DNA of 64,000 bases from JAJRXR01 sp041987545. GTDB lineage: Bacteria > Planctomycetota > Phycisphaerae > Phycisphaerales > UBA1924. Positions 35,352 through 44,633 of the stretch are shown here, piece by piece (the stretch's first letter is position 1; every line of letters begins with the position of its first letter). Both the position numbers and the translations under genes were made by a program. The stretch lies in assembly GCA_041987545.1 (NCBI GenBank), contig JBHIWH010000010.1, positions 33,447 through 97,446 of the forward strand. The letters run 5' to 3'. The notes beneath the pieces were generated by a model. The model saw only the letters and a program-made list of their open reading frames with translations, was not told the DNA's origin and did not search any database.

Positions 35352-36851
35352 ATGGCCAACCCCGCCACGATCGACCAGGTCACCGCACGCATCGACCAGA
35401 TCGCCGGCTCGGGCGACTACGACGCCGCCCTGGCCGCCGCGCGCCGCCTCGCCGAGGCCCGCCCGCAGGACGTCCGCTCGCACCTGACGCTGACGCGCAC
35501 GCTCTCGGGCGCCGCCCGCAACGACGAGGCCCTGGCCACGCTCGAGAACGCCATGTTCCTGCTGGCCGCCTCTCCGGGCGCCGTCCAGCTGAGGAGGGCG
35601 TTGGGCGACGTCCTCCGCCGAGCGGGCCGCGGCGGCGACGCGCTGGACGTGATCGACCGGGGCCTGGCCTCGACGCCCGGCTCGCCCCCGTTGCTCGCCG
35701 CCCGCGCGACCACGCTGCTCGAGATGGGGCGTATCGACGAGGCCGACGCGCTGGTCGCCGAGCGGTTCGCGTCGGGCGGCCGGGTCTTCCCCGAGTTCGC
35801 CGCGATCCGCGCCCGGATCCGCGCCCGCCAGCGTCGCCACGCCGACGCCGCCGCCGAGCTGATCGAGTACCTCGACGCGACGGAGCTGCCGCGCGTCGTC
35901 GCCCGCTCGCTCTGGGCCAGCGCCGGCGCCCAGCTCGAGAAGGAGGGCGACTTCGACCGCGCGATGGACTGCTACGACAAGGCCAACGAGGGCGCGCGTC
36001 CGTTCGATTCCGACAGGCACGACGCGAACATCGACGCGATCATCGAGGCCTGCAGCGCCGACGCGCTCGCCGCCGCCCCCAGGGCCGACATCGATGCCTC
36101 GGGCCTGATCCTGATCGTCGGCATGCCCCGCTCGGGCACGAGCCTGGCCGAGCGCGTCATCGCCGCCCACCCGGACGCGACCGCCGCCGGCGAGCTGAAC
36201 CACCTGCTCTGGTCCTCCCGCAAGCTGCTGGGCGCGGGCGCTGCCCCCGCCCCGAAGCTCGACGCGCTCGAGCAGGAGAAGATCAGCCAGACGGCCGCGT
36301 GGTACCGAGGCGAGATCGAGCGCCTCGCCGCCCCGGCCGGGCGGATGACCGACAAGCAGCCCCTCAACGCCCTGCGGCTCTGGCTCCTGCCCCTGATCCT
36401 GCCCGGCGCCCGCGTCGTGCACTGCCTCCGCGACCCCCGGGACACGTGCCTGTCCAACTACGCCCAGCAGTTCGCCCTGCCCCTGCCCTTCACCAGCTCG
36501 CTGACCGCCGTCGGCCGCTACTACCGCGCGTACCGCCGCGTCATGGACCACTGGAGCCGGACGCTCGCCGACCCGCGCCTCGCGACGCCCATCCACGAGC
36601 TGCGCTACGAGCGGCTGACTGCCGACCCGGAGACCGAGTCCCGCCGCCTGCTCGAGTTCCTCGGCATGGACTGGGACGAGGCGGTCCTGCGCCCGCACGA
36701 GGCCAAGGTCGTCACCTGGACCGCCAGCCGCGACCAGGTCACCGAGCCGATCAACACGACCGCCGTCGCCCGCCACGAGAAGTTCGGCGACCGCCTCGAG
36801 CCCCTGCTCGACGCCCTGGGCGAGTACGCGTCGGGCGTGGACCCGGCCTAG
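35352..36851 (+). CDS. TPR-sulfotransferase 2
   Basis: 499 aa. TPR-like helices in residues 1-225 (IAGSGDYDAALAAARRLAEA and others) precede the sulfotransferase domain with IVGMPRSGTSLAERVI near 255 and LRDPRDTCLSNYAQQF near 357. The domain order is the same as in its four paralogues in the cluster. The acceptor is unknown; the family includes tyrosylprotein-sulfotransferase-like enzymes. Confidence 0.9.
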   Translation: MANPATIDQVTARIDQIAGSGDYDAALAAARRLAEARPQDVRSHLTLTRTLSGAARNDEALATLENAMFLLAASPGAVQLRRALGDVLRRAGRGGDALDVIDRGLASTPGSPPLLAARATTLLEMGRIDEADALVAERFASGGRVFPEFAAIRARIRARQRRHADAAAELIEYLDATELPRVVARSLWASAGAQLEKEGDFDRAMDCYDKANEGARPFDSDRHDANIDAIIEACSADALAAAPRADIDASGLILIVGMPRSGTSLAERVIAAHPDATAAGELNHLLWSSRKLLGAGAAPAPKLDALEQEKISQTAAWYRGEIERLAAPAGRMTDKQPLNALRLWLLPLILPGARVVHCLRDPRDTCLSNYAQQFALPLPFTSSLTAVGRYYRAYRRVMDHWSRTLADPRLATPIHELRYERLTADPETESRRLLEFLGMDWDEAVLRPHEAKVVTWTASRDQVTEPINTTAVARHEKFGDRLEPLLDALGEYASGVDPA

Positions 36852-36869
36852 CCGATCACGGCTCGCTGA

Positions 36870-37400
36870 TCAGGCGCCGCCGACCGCCGCGTCTCGGACG
36901 AACGTGCCCTTGGCCCGGTCCTTGCGCACCCCCGGGAAGCTCAGCACCCGCCCGTGCGCCGCGACGTACACGCCCGGCCCGAGCACGCCCGCGGCCAGGA
37001 ACGCCTCGGTCAGGTTCTGCAGCGCATCCGACCGCGTCATCTCGTACGGCCGCATCGCCCCGGTCAGGATCACGGGCACGCCGACGTCCGACAAGTTCTC
37101 TGCCAGCATGTCGCCGGTCTGGCACAGGGTGTCGGTCCCGTGCAGCACGATCACGCCGTCGCCCGGGCCGGCCCCGTCGGCGTGCAGCCGCACCGCGTCC
37201 AGGATCCGCGCCCGGTCCGCGTCGGTCAGCTCCAGGCTGTCCTTCTGCATGAGCTGGACGGAGCTGACCTGGGTCTCCTCCAGCCGCAGCCGCCTGAGCA
37301 TCCGCGGCACGATGCTCGTCCGGTTCGAGAGATCGCCCGACGCCTCGTCGTACGTCTTCTCGATCGTCCCCCCAGTCGAGATGAGCGTCACCCGGCGCAC
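36870..37400 (-). CDS. Small asparaginase, N-terminal domain only
   Basis: 176 aa from GTG at 37400 (GTG 37427 is the alternative). It contains the family's first catalytic Thr motif LISTGGTIEKTY and the second HGTDTL (Asp-Thr), plus TGAMRP. The C-terminal domain of classical type I/II L-asparaginases (about 330 aa) is absent. One-domain asparaginase-like proteins of this size occur in bacteria. It should hydrolyse Asn or a related amide, if active. The only leftward gene inside the sulfotransferase cluster. Confidence 0.8.
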   Translation of the reverse strand: MRRVTLISTGGTIEKTYDEASGDLSNRTSIVPRMLRRLRLEETQVSSVQLMQKDSLELTDADRARILDAVRLHADGAGPGDGVIVLHGTDTLCQTGDMLAENLSDVGVPVILTGAMRPYEMTRSDALQNLTEAFLAAGVLGPGVYVAAHGRVLSFPGVRKDRAKGTFVRDAAVGGA

Positions 37401-37496
37401 GGGCCAACCATATCCACCCACGCCCACTACAGTGCCCCTCCGCCTTCTCCGATCGTCCCCGGGCCCTCGCCACGGCCCGCCCACGAGGACCCGCCC

Positions 37497-39032
37497 CTGC
37501 CCACCGACCCCGTCATCCAGAGCGCCCGCCAGGCCGCCGCCCTGCTCACCTCCGGCCGCGTCGCCGAGGGCGTCCGGGCCGCCAGAACGCTCCTGGACGA
37601 GCACCCGAGGTCGGTCGCCGCCCTGAGTCTCTGGGGCCAGGCCCTCTTCCACGCCGGCCGCCACGAGCAGGCCCGCGAGCACCTCCGCTCACTGCTCGAC
37701 TCGATCACGGACCCCCGCCAGGCGGTCCGGACGAGGTTCCTGCTTGCCGAGGCGTGCGTGCGGATGAACGACACCGACGGCGTGCACGACGCCGTGGACC
37801 CCGGCCTCCGGGCGGTGCCCAACGCCACGCCCCTGATCGCCGCCAAGGCCGGCGCCCTTCTTCACGAGCGACGCACCGACGAGGCCGCGGCCCTGCTCGA
37901 CGCGCACATCGACAACGCCGTCGGCTTCGCCCCGCTGGCCTACCAGTACTCCCGCCTGTGCGCCCAGACAGGCCGCGCCCAGGAGGGCGCCGACCGCCTG
38001 AGCACGTGGCTCGACCGCGACGACCTGGACGACGAATCACGCAAGCTCGTCCTCTTCGCCCTCGCCTCCCTGCTCGACAAGCAGGGCAGGTACGACGAGG
38101 CGTTCGAGACCTACACCCGCGCCAACGCCCTCCGCCCCTCGCGCTACGACGCCGACGCCAACGAGGCCTGGACCGACGCGACCATCGCCGCCTGGACGCC
38201 CGAGCGCGTCCGGGCCCTGGCCCGAACGACGATCGCCGACGAGCGGCCGGTCTTCATCGTCGGCATGCCCCGCTCGGGCACGAGCCTGACCGAGCAGATC
38301 CTGGGCTGCCACCCGGGCGTGCACGCCGCGGGCGAGCTGATGACCATGCCCACCGTCCTCCGCGACGCGCTGGGCGAGGCGACGCCCAGGGGCGTCCCCC
38401 TGCCCAACGACCCCGCGGACATCACCGCCGACATGCTCACCCGCGCCGCCGAAGGCTACCTCGCGACGCTCGACACCATCGCGCCGGGCGCCGAGCGCGT
38501 CACCGACAAGCTCGTGGGCAACTACCTCCGGATCCCCATCATCCACGCGGCGATCCCGGGGGCGCGCGTCATCCACGTCCGCCGCGACCCGCGCGACACC
38601 TGTGTCTCCTGCTTCTTCCAGAACTTCTCGACCGGGCTCGACTTCACGTTCGACCTAGTCCAGCTGGGGCGGGCCTACCGCCAGTACGCACGGCTGATGG
38701 ACCACTGGGCCCGCGTCATGCACGAGGCTGACCCAGAGTTCGAGATCGCCGAGCTCCGCTACGCGGACCTGGTCACGGACCAGGAGGCGACGACCCGCCG
38801 CCTCGTGGACGCCCTCGGCCTGCCCTGGGACGACGCCTGCCTCCGGTTCCACGAGTCCGCCCGCATCACCTTCACCGCCAGCGTCGATCAGGTCACCAAA
38901 CCCATGTACGCCTCATCCCTCGACCGATGGCGCCGATACGAGAAGCACCTGGGCCCCCTCGTCGAGGCCCTGGGCGACGCCCTGCCCGAGGGCGACCCGG
39001 GCCCCGCGCCGGGCCCCGGCGCCCAGAGCTAG
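37497..39032 (+). CDS. TPR-sulfotransferase 3 (probable CTG start)
   Basis: 511 aa from CTG at 37497. No ATG, GTG or TTG lies in frame between the coding-like start and far upstream, or until deep in the TPR region; CTG has GAGGA 7 nt upstream and gives an N-terminus (PTDPVIQSARQAAALLTSGR) that lines up with paralogues 2 and 4. TPRs occupy about 1-225; the sulfotransferase domain has IVGMPRSGTSLTEQIL near 254 and RRDPRDTCVSCFFQNF near 359. ATC upstream is another possible start. Confidence 0.82.
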   Translation: MPTDPVIQSARQAAALLTSGRVAEGVRAARTLLDEHPRSVAALSLWGQALFHAGRHEQAREHLRSLLDSITDPRQAVRTRFLLAEACVRMNDTDGVHDAVDPGLRAVPNATPLIAAKAGALLHERRTDEAAALLDAHIDNAVGFAPLAYQYSRLCAQTGRAQEGADRLSTWLDRDDLDDESRKLVLFALASLLDKQGRYDEAFETYTRANALRPSRYDADANEAWTDATIAAWTPERVRALARTTIADERPVFIVGMPRSGTSLTEQILGCHPGVHAAGELMTMPTVLRDALGEATPRGVPLPNDPADITADMLTRAAEGYLATLDTIAPGAERVTDKLVGNYLRIPIIHAAIPGARVIHVRRDPRDTCVSCFFQNFSTGLDFTFDLVQLGRAYRQYARLMDHWARVMHEADPEFEIAELRYADLVTDQEATTRRLVDALGLPWDDACLRFHESARITFTASVDQVTKPMYASSLDRWRRYEKHLGPLVEALGDALPEGDPGPAPGPGAQS

Positions 39033-39064
39033 ACTCGCCCGCGAACCACACGGGAGACCGCACG

Positions 39065-40609
39065 TTGGAAGGCCAGTCTGTCACAATCGCCGAGGCGCTC
39101 CAGGACGTCCAACGCCTCATCCGCATGGGCGACTACCGCCACGCCGGCGGCCTCACCTACCAGCTCATCCAGCAGGCGCCCGACCACCCGCCCGTCATCG
39201 CGATGCACGGGATCGTCCTCTCCCGCCTGGGCCGATACGACGAGGGCGCCAAGATGCTCGAGCGCGCCCTCGAGTCCGGCCCCGAGTCCGCCCTCCGCAT
39301 CAGCCTCACCAACGAGCTCGCCCAGCTCCGCATCAACCAGGGACGGCACGACGACGCCCTCGAGACCCTCGACAAGGGCCTCGAGTCGAACCCGGACGCC
39401 CCCTTCCTGATCGGCACCAAGGCCGAGGCCCTGATGTACGCCGGGCGACGCGACGAGGCGGGCGCCCTGCTCGCCGACGCCGCCGCCCGCGGCGTCAACC
39501 ACATCTCGCCCGCCATGGCCCTCGCCCGCCTCCGCCTCCGCGAGGGCGACCCGAAGGAGGCCATCGACGCGCTGTCCCCCTTCGTCGAGCAGCCCGGCAT
39601 GTCCGCCTCGCAGCTCGCCCAGGCCCTCGGGCGCCTCGGCGACCTGCACGACCGCGCGGGCGACTACGACAAGGCCTTCGCCTGCCACCGCCGCGCCGCC
39701 AATCTCATCCCCGTCGAGTTCGACGCCCCCGCCCACGCCAAGCTCGTCGACAACGTCATCAAGAACTGGACGCCCGGCGCCATCGCCAAGGTCAAGCGCC
39801 CCGAGGGCACGTCCACCGCCCCGGTTTTCATCGTGGGCATGCCCCGCTCGGGCACCAGCCTGGTCGAGCAGATCCTCGCCTGCCACCCGGACGTCTACGC
39901 CTGCGGCGAGCTGGACACCGTCTTCTTCATCGCCCGCAAGGTCATGGGCGCCGCCAGCGACACCCTCCGCCCGGTCGTCCAGAACCCGACGGCGCTCAAG
40001 GGCAAGCAGCTCGAGGTCGCGGCCCAGATGTACGAGCAGAAGCTCACCCGCGTGATCGAGCGCGAGAGCCGCGACAACGCCCAGGAGCCGCCGCCCGCAC
40101 TCCCGATGCGCGTGACGGACAAGCAGCCCCTCAACTTCTACAACCTCGGCGCCATCGCCCTCATGTTCCCCGAGGCGCACGTCGTCCACTGCGTCCGCGA
40201 CCCGCGCGACACCTGCCTCTCGTGCTACTTCTCGCAGTTCGCCAACTACCACCCGTACAGCTACGACCTTGAGAACCTCGCCGCCTACTACCGCGACTAC
40301 CACCGGCTCATGGCCCACTGGTCCGGGGCCCTCACCCAGGCGCCGACCAACCTCAGACTCACCGAGCTCCGCTACGAGTCGCTCGTCGCCGACCAGGAGG
40401 GCGAGACCCGCCGCCTGCTCGAGTTCCTGGGCCTGCCCTGGGACGACGCGTGCTTGCGCTACCACGAGTCGGGGCGCGTGACCCGCACCCTCTCCAACGA
40501 CCAGGTCCGCGACCCGATCTATGCCGGCTCGGTCGGCCGGTACAAGAACTACACCAAGCACATCAAGCCCCTGACCGACGCCCTGGGCGACCTCGCCCCG
40601 GGCGCCTAG
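39065..40609 (+). CDS. TPR-sulfotransferase 4
   Basis: 514 aa from TTG at 39065 with GGGAGA 9 nt upstream. About six TPR units (LIRMGDYRHAGGLTYQLIQQ and others) precede the sulfotransferase domain with IVGMPRSGTSLVEQIL near 256 and VRDPRDTCLSCYFSQF near 376. It is one of the two closest to the cluster consensus and is followed 14 bp later by copy 5. Confidence 0.9.
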   Translation: MEGQSVTIAEALQDVQRLIRMGDYRHAGGLTYQLIQQAPDHPPVIAMHGIVLSRLGRYDEGAKMLERALESGPESALRISLTNELAQLRINQGRHDDALETLDKGLESNPDAPFLIGTKAEALMYAGRRDEAGALLADAAARGVNHISPAMALARLRLREGDPKEAIDALSPFVEQPGMSASQLAQALGRLGDLHDRAGDYDKAFACHRRAANLIPVEFDAPAHAKLVDNVIKNWTPGAIAKVKRPEGTSTAPVFIVGMPRSGTSLVEQILACHPDVYACGELDTVFFIARKVMGAASDTLRPVVQNPTALKGKQLEVAAQMYEQKLTRVIERESRDNAQEPPPALPMRVTDKQPLNFYNLGAIALMFPEAHVVHCVRDPRDTCLSCYFSQFANYHPYSYDLENLAAYYRDYHRLMAHWSGALTQAPTNLRLTELRYESLVADQEGETRRLLEFLGLPWDDACLRYHESGRVTRTLSNDQVRDPIYAGSVGRYKNYTKHIKPLTDALGDLAPGA

Positions 40610-40623
40610 CGGGAGCAGGCGGC

Positions 40624-42111
40624 GTGAGCCAGATCTACGCCGACGCGCTGAAGGCCTACAAGGCCGGCGATTACGTCCGGGCGATGAACCTGGTCAACAC
40701 GCTCCGCGCCCGCGCGCCCAAGAACATCCGCGTCCGCTCGCTGCACGCGATGCTCCTGGCCAGGTACTCCAGGCTCGACGAGGCCGAGACCGAGCTGCTC
40801 GCCGTCATCGACGATTGCCCGGACGAGAAGACCGCCTTCGGCGTCCGGCACCAGCTCGCGCTCGTCCACGTCCAGCAGCGCCGCCCGGACGACGCGCTGG
40901 CCCAGCTCGACCTCGCGCTCGGGGCGGCGCCCGGGAATCCTGTCCTCGTCGCCGCCAAGGCCGGCCTGCTCGCGACGGTCGGCCGCGCCGACGAGTCCGC
41001 CGCCCTCGTCGAGGACGCGTTCGCCAGCGCCCCGCCCAACCTCGCCCTCGCAACAGTCCGCGCCCGCCTCGCGGCGATCGCCGGGCGCCACGCCGACGGG
41101 CTCGAGCCCCTGAAGTCTCTCGTCGCCGACGCCCCGCCCTCGACCGAGGCCGCCCGCGCGCTGTGCCAGCTGGCCGCCCTCTACGACAAGCTCGGCCGCA
41201 CCGACGACGCGGCCGACGCCCTCGAGCGCGCCGGGCGGATGAGCCCGATCCGCTACGACGCCCGCGAGACCGCCGCCATGGTCGACCGCCTGATCCAAAC
41301 ATGGACCGCCGACGCGGTCCGCGCCGCGGCGGGAACCGGATCGGACACCGAGGCGCCCGTCCTCATCGTCGGCATGCCCCGGTCCGGGACCAGCCTCACC
41401 GAGCAGATCCTCGCCTCGCACCCGGGCGTCGCGGCGGTGGGGGAGTCGGACGCGCTCATGGAGGCCGCCGCTCTCCACCTCGGCGCCGACGGCTCGCGCT
41501 GGCAGGCCGAGCCGAGCCCACCCGCATCACTCACGCCCGCCGCCATCAAGGCCGCGGCCGACCACTACCTGGCGAAGGTCGTCTCCCCCAACTCGGGCGC
41601 GCTCCGCGTCACCGACAAGCACCCCATGAACTTCTGGCGCCTGGGCCTCGTCCCGCTCCTCTTCCCACGCGCCCGCGTCATCCACTGCGTCCGCGACCCG
41701 CGCGACACGTGCCTGTCGTGCTGGGCCCAGCACTTCGTGGGCGACCACCCCTGGTCCCACCGCCTCGAGGACCTCGGCCACTTCTACCGCCAGTACCACC
41801 GACTCACGACGCACTGGGAGCGCGTGCTCACGGACCTCGGCGCCGCCCACACCAGGGTGGTTTACGAGGACCTCGTCGCCGACCAGGAGCGCGAGTCCCG
41901 CCGCCTGGTCGAGTTCCTCGGCCTGCCCTGGGACGACGCCTGCCTCCGCTTCCACGAGTCGGACCGCGTCGTCTACACCCACTCCAACGAGCAGGTCCGC
42001 AAGCCGGTCTACACCTCCAGCGTCGCCCGCTGGAAGCCCTACGCAGGCCGCCTCGCGCCGCTCACCACGGCGCTGGGCGACCTGCTGCAGGGGGTCGACG
42101 ACGGCGCCTAG
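40624..42111 (+). CDS. TPR-sulfotransferase 5
   Basis: 495 aa from GTG at 40624 with GGGAG upstream. TPR-like repeats (LKAYKAGDYVRAMNLVNTLR and others) occupy about 1-220; the sulfotransferase domain has IVGMPRSGTSLTEQIL near 248 and VRDPRDTCLSCWAQHF near 354. The gene ends 4 bp before the convergent dockerin gene. Confidence 0.9.
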   Translation: MSQIYADALKAYKAGDYVRAMNLVNTLRARAPKNIRVRSLHAMLLARYSRLDEAETELLAVIDDCPDEKTAFGVRHQLALVHVQQRRPDDALAQLDLALGAAPGNPVLVAAKAGLLATVGRADESAALVEDAFASAPPNLALATVRARLAAIAGRHADGLEPLKSLVADAPPSTEAARALCQLAALYDKLGRTDDAADALERAGRMSPIRYDARETAAMVDRLIQTWTADAVRAAAGTGSDTEAPVLIVGMPRSGTSLTEQILASHPGVAAVGESDALMEAAALHLGADGSRWQAEPSPPASLTPAAIKAAADHYLAKVVSPNSGALRVTDKHPMNFWRLGLVPLLFPRARVIHCVRDPRDTCLSCWAQHFVGDHPWSHRLEDLGHFYRQYHRLTTHWERVLTDLGAAHTRVVYEDLVADQERESRRLVEFLGLPWDDACLRFHESDRVVYTHSNEQVRKPVYTSSVARWKPYAGRLAPLTTALGDLLQGVDDGA

Positions 42112-42115
42112 CCGG

Positions 42116-42970
42116 CTATTCGGCGAAGTACGTCAGGAACGCGACCACGTCGGAGAAATCCCACTGACCCGTTGGCTCGGCCAGGTCCGCCGCGTCGCCC
42201 ATGTCCCCAAACGCCGTCAGGAACAGGATCACGTCAGAGAAGTCCTGCGACCCGTCCAGGTTCAGGTCGCCCCGCCCCGAGCTGGTCAGCGGGTTCGACG
42301 ACGCCTGGGCGAACCGCACGATCGTCGTCGTGTCCGTCGTGTCGCCCGACAGCCCGCAGCTGGTCCCGCTCCCGAAATCCTGGATCGCGATCGACATCAC
42401 GCCGTCGGCGTACGTGTCGTCCGGCGCCGAGATCTGCGGCTCCGGGAACGCCTCGCCCGGCCTCCACACCCGCGCCGACACCACGCCCTCGAACACGTCC
42501 AGCTGCACATAGAACTCCCCGTCCACCGGCGAGTACGGCATCGGGACCGGCGGGCCCAGGTGCACGATCTGCCCCAGCACGTCCCCGCGGAACAGCTCCA
42601 CACGCCCGCCGAGGCACGTCGAGAACGACGCCACGTACCCCTTGATCCCCGTCTCCTGGTCGGCGAACGCGACCGTGTACCGCCCGGGGCCGTCCACCGC
42701 GAGCATCCGCGCCCGCACCGAAGCCCCGCTGGCGAAGTAGTTGTCCACCCGCGGCGACGAGATCGCCGGGCTCCCCGCGTCGATCGAAATCACCATGTCC
42801 CCGTCGATGATCTCGAAGTCGGCGCCGAACGCCGGCGACGCGGTCCACATCGCCGGCGACCCGTCCACCGCGCTCCCGTCGCCGAACCCGTCCACGAAGT
42901 CGGGCGCGATCTTCGGCGGTCCGCCCAGGACCACCGCCGCCAGCGTCACCGCAAGAGTCGTCGTGCTCAT
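42116..42970 (-). CDS. Secreted protein with hybrid dockerin lacking the final GCP
   Basis: 284 aa. A short signal peptide (STTTLAVTLAAVVLGG) precedes a LamG/lectin-like beta-sandwich (WTASPAFGADFEIIDGDMVI). The dockerin region differs from the other six: its first repeat is classical (DLNLDGSQDFSDVILFLTAF), its second GC-type (DLAEPTGQWDFSDVVAFL), and it ends YFAE without the usual GxGCP. Probably anchored at the surface like the others, though the missing Cys may change this. Confidence 0.8.
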   Translation of the reverse strand: MSTTTLAVTLAAVVLGGPPKIAPDFVDGFGDGSAVDGSPAMWTASPAFGADFEIIDGDMVISIDAGSPAISSPRVDNYFASGASVRARMLAVDGPGRYTVAFADQETGIKGYVASFSTCLGGRVELFRGDVLGQIVHLGPPVPMPYSPVDGEFYVQLDVFEGVVSARVWRPGEAFPEPQISAPDDTYADGVMSIAIQDFGSGTSCGLSGDTTDTTTIVRFAQASSNPLTSSGRGDLNLDGSQDFSDVILFLTAFGDMGDAADLAEPTGQWDFSDVVAFLTYFAE

Positions 42971-43007
42971 CGTTGTTCTCCTCAGTCACCTTGTGTTCGC
43001 GAGGCGC

Positions 43008-43036
43008 CGCGTCCGCGCGGCCGCCGCGCGGACGCG
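43008..43036. other. 13-bp perfect inverted repeat
   Basis: CGCGTCCGCGCGG and CCGCGCGGACGCG flank a 3-bp centre, 38-66 bp upstream of the dockerin gene at 42116. No T-tract follows on either strand. It could be an operator for that gene or a cruciform-prone element; the very high GC lowers the specificity. Confidence 0.55.
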
Positions 43037-43200
43037 TGAGTTCCACGCCGCCGCGCCGTGATCACGCGTCCGCGCTCGTCCTGTCCCGCATCACCGCGGC
43101 CCGCGGCGACACGCGCCACGGACCCGCGGCCCCCACGCGGCACATGACTGTGCCCGCTCGCGAGCGACCCCCTCGCGCATTTCGAGAAATACAGCAGCGA

Positions 43201-43893
43201 CTAAGGCGCCGGCGATGCACCGCCCACCCGCGCCAGCACCGACTCCGCCTGCGCCAGCCCCCGCGCCCCCGGCGCCGAGCTGATCACCCGTCCCCGACGC
43301 GTGTCCAGCACCTTCACCACACCCGTCTCCGCCCCCAACGGCTCGGCCGCCGCGTACCCGATCCCCAGCGACGCCAGCTCCTCGCCCACGCCCTCACGCT
43401 TGTCGCCCGTCACGTCGAAGACCATGAACCGCGCCGCGCCGTCGCGCGCCGCGGCAAGCCGCCGGAACCCGGGCGTGCTCACCCGCGCCAGCGGGCACAG
43501 CTCGTGGTCGAACGTCATCACCACCAGGTCCCCGCCCCGCACGCCAGACAAGTCCTCCGGGACCGAGACCGCCTCCTGCGACGCCCGCGCCCGCATCAGC
43601 AGCGTCAACGCCTCGTCCGTCTCCCACTCCGCCCGCGCCAGCTCGCCCCGGGCCCGGTCCAGCCGCCCGCCCATGACCACGCACGCGACGGCGAGCACCG
43701 CCGCCAGCCCGAGCCCCGCCGCCAGGCCCCACGCCCCGCCGAGCCGCCTCGCCCGCCCCGCGGGCGCCCCGGCGATCGACGCGGCAAGCCGCGCCCGCGC
43801 GCCGTCGTCCATCGAAGGCCGCGGCACCTCGGGCCCCAGCTCCCGCAGCATCGCCTCGAACCGCTCGTCCTCGTGCATGTCTGGCCCGCTCAT
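43201..43893 (-). CDS. Anti-sigma factor-like membrane protein with thioredoxin-like domain
   Basis: 230 aa, overlapping the sigma gene by 4 bp (ATGA). The N-terminal part (RFEAMLRELGPEVPRPSMDD) is anti-sigma-like. A transmembrane helix (GLAAGLGLAAVLAVACVVMG) lies near 60-80. The outer part has a thioredoxin-like stretch: VVMTFDHELCPLAR, a single Cys instead of CxxC, then FMVFDVTGD. It may sense redox state or metal through this Cys and release the sigma factor; inference from layout. Confidence 0.72.
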   Translation of the reverse strand: MSGPDMHEDERFEAMLRELGPEVPRPSMDDGARARLAASIAGAPAGRARRLGGAWGLAAGLGLAAVLAVACVVMGGRLDRARGELARAEWETDEALTLLMRARASQEAVSVPEDLSGVRGGDLVVMTFDHELCPLARVSTPGFRRLAAARDGAARFMVFDVTGDKREGVGEELASLGIGYAAAEPLGAETGVVKVLDTRRGRVISSAPGARGLAQAESVLARVGGASPAP

Positions 43894-44489
43894 GCCGCTC
43901 CCTCGTCAACCGACTCCAGCGCCCGCCGCAGCCGCCCCCGCATCCGGTACAGTCGAGCTTCAACGCCCTTGACCGTCGTCCCCAGCTCCTCGGCCACGCT
44001 CGCGTGCGAACGCCCCGCCCGGTACACCGCGTAGAACAACTCCTGGTCCGCGCTGCTCAGCTCCGTCACCGCCAGGAACAACGCGCGGACGCGGCCCGCC
44101 CGCTCGCCGTCCTGTGCCGACGGCGAGGCGCCCGCCGCCTCGTCCATCCCGCGCGACAGCCGCAGCGCCGCCTCCCGCCCGCGCCGCCCGGACCGCGCCC
44201 GATGCCGGATCACGTTCCGCACGATCCCCCGAAGCCACGCCCGCTGCCGCTCGGCCTCCGGCGGCGGCGAGGCGTGCGACAGCGCGATCAGCACCGCCTG
44301 CTGCACCACGTCCTCGGCGGCGCCGCCTTGCCCGCCCGAACCGCCGCCCAGACGGGCCACCGCGAACCGGAACAACCCCTCGAGCTCCTCGGCCGCCGTC
44401 GCCCGCACCGGCGCGCACCGGTCCCCCTCCCGGGCGTCCAAGTCAGACCCCGGCCCGCCGATCGAGTCTCCCTCGCGCGGGCTCATCAC
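43890..44489 (-). CDS. ECF-type RNA polymerase sigma factor
   Basis: 199 aa. Region 2 is less typical (ELEGLFRFAVARLGG, AAEDVVQQAVLIALSHA, WLRGIVRNVIRHRARS), region 4 clear (LSSADQELFYAVYRAGRSHA, GTTVKGVEARLYRMRGRLRR). It is followed by its anti-sigma factor. It lies in the middle of an island of dockerin-tailed secreted proteins on the same strand and is a candidate regulator of them. Confidence 0.88.
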   Translation of the reverse strand: MMSPREGDSIGGPGSDLDAREGDRCAPVRATAAEELEGLFRFAVARLGGGSGGQGGAAEDVVQQAVLIALSHASPPPEAERQRAWLRGIVRNVIRHRARSGRRGREAALRLSRGMDEAAGASPSAQDGERAGRVRALFLAVTELSSADQELFYAVYRAGRSHASVAEELGTTVKGVEARLYRMRGRLRRALESVDEGAA

Positions 44490-44633
44490 CTCAAGACTCG
44501 GCCGCCTCGCCCGCCAGGCATCACACGCGGGCCCGGACCGGGCTCACCCGGACCCCGCACCCACAGTGCCCGGTGGGGGGCTCACCCCTCGCCGGTTCGC
44601 GCCATCGGCCTGTTGAGGCCGGGCCGGGTAGCC

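Noticed and set aside
44490..44633. tRNA-like GGTTCG segment
   Set aside because: No acceptor stem, anticodon arm or CCA context; the match is a few bases only.
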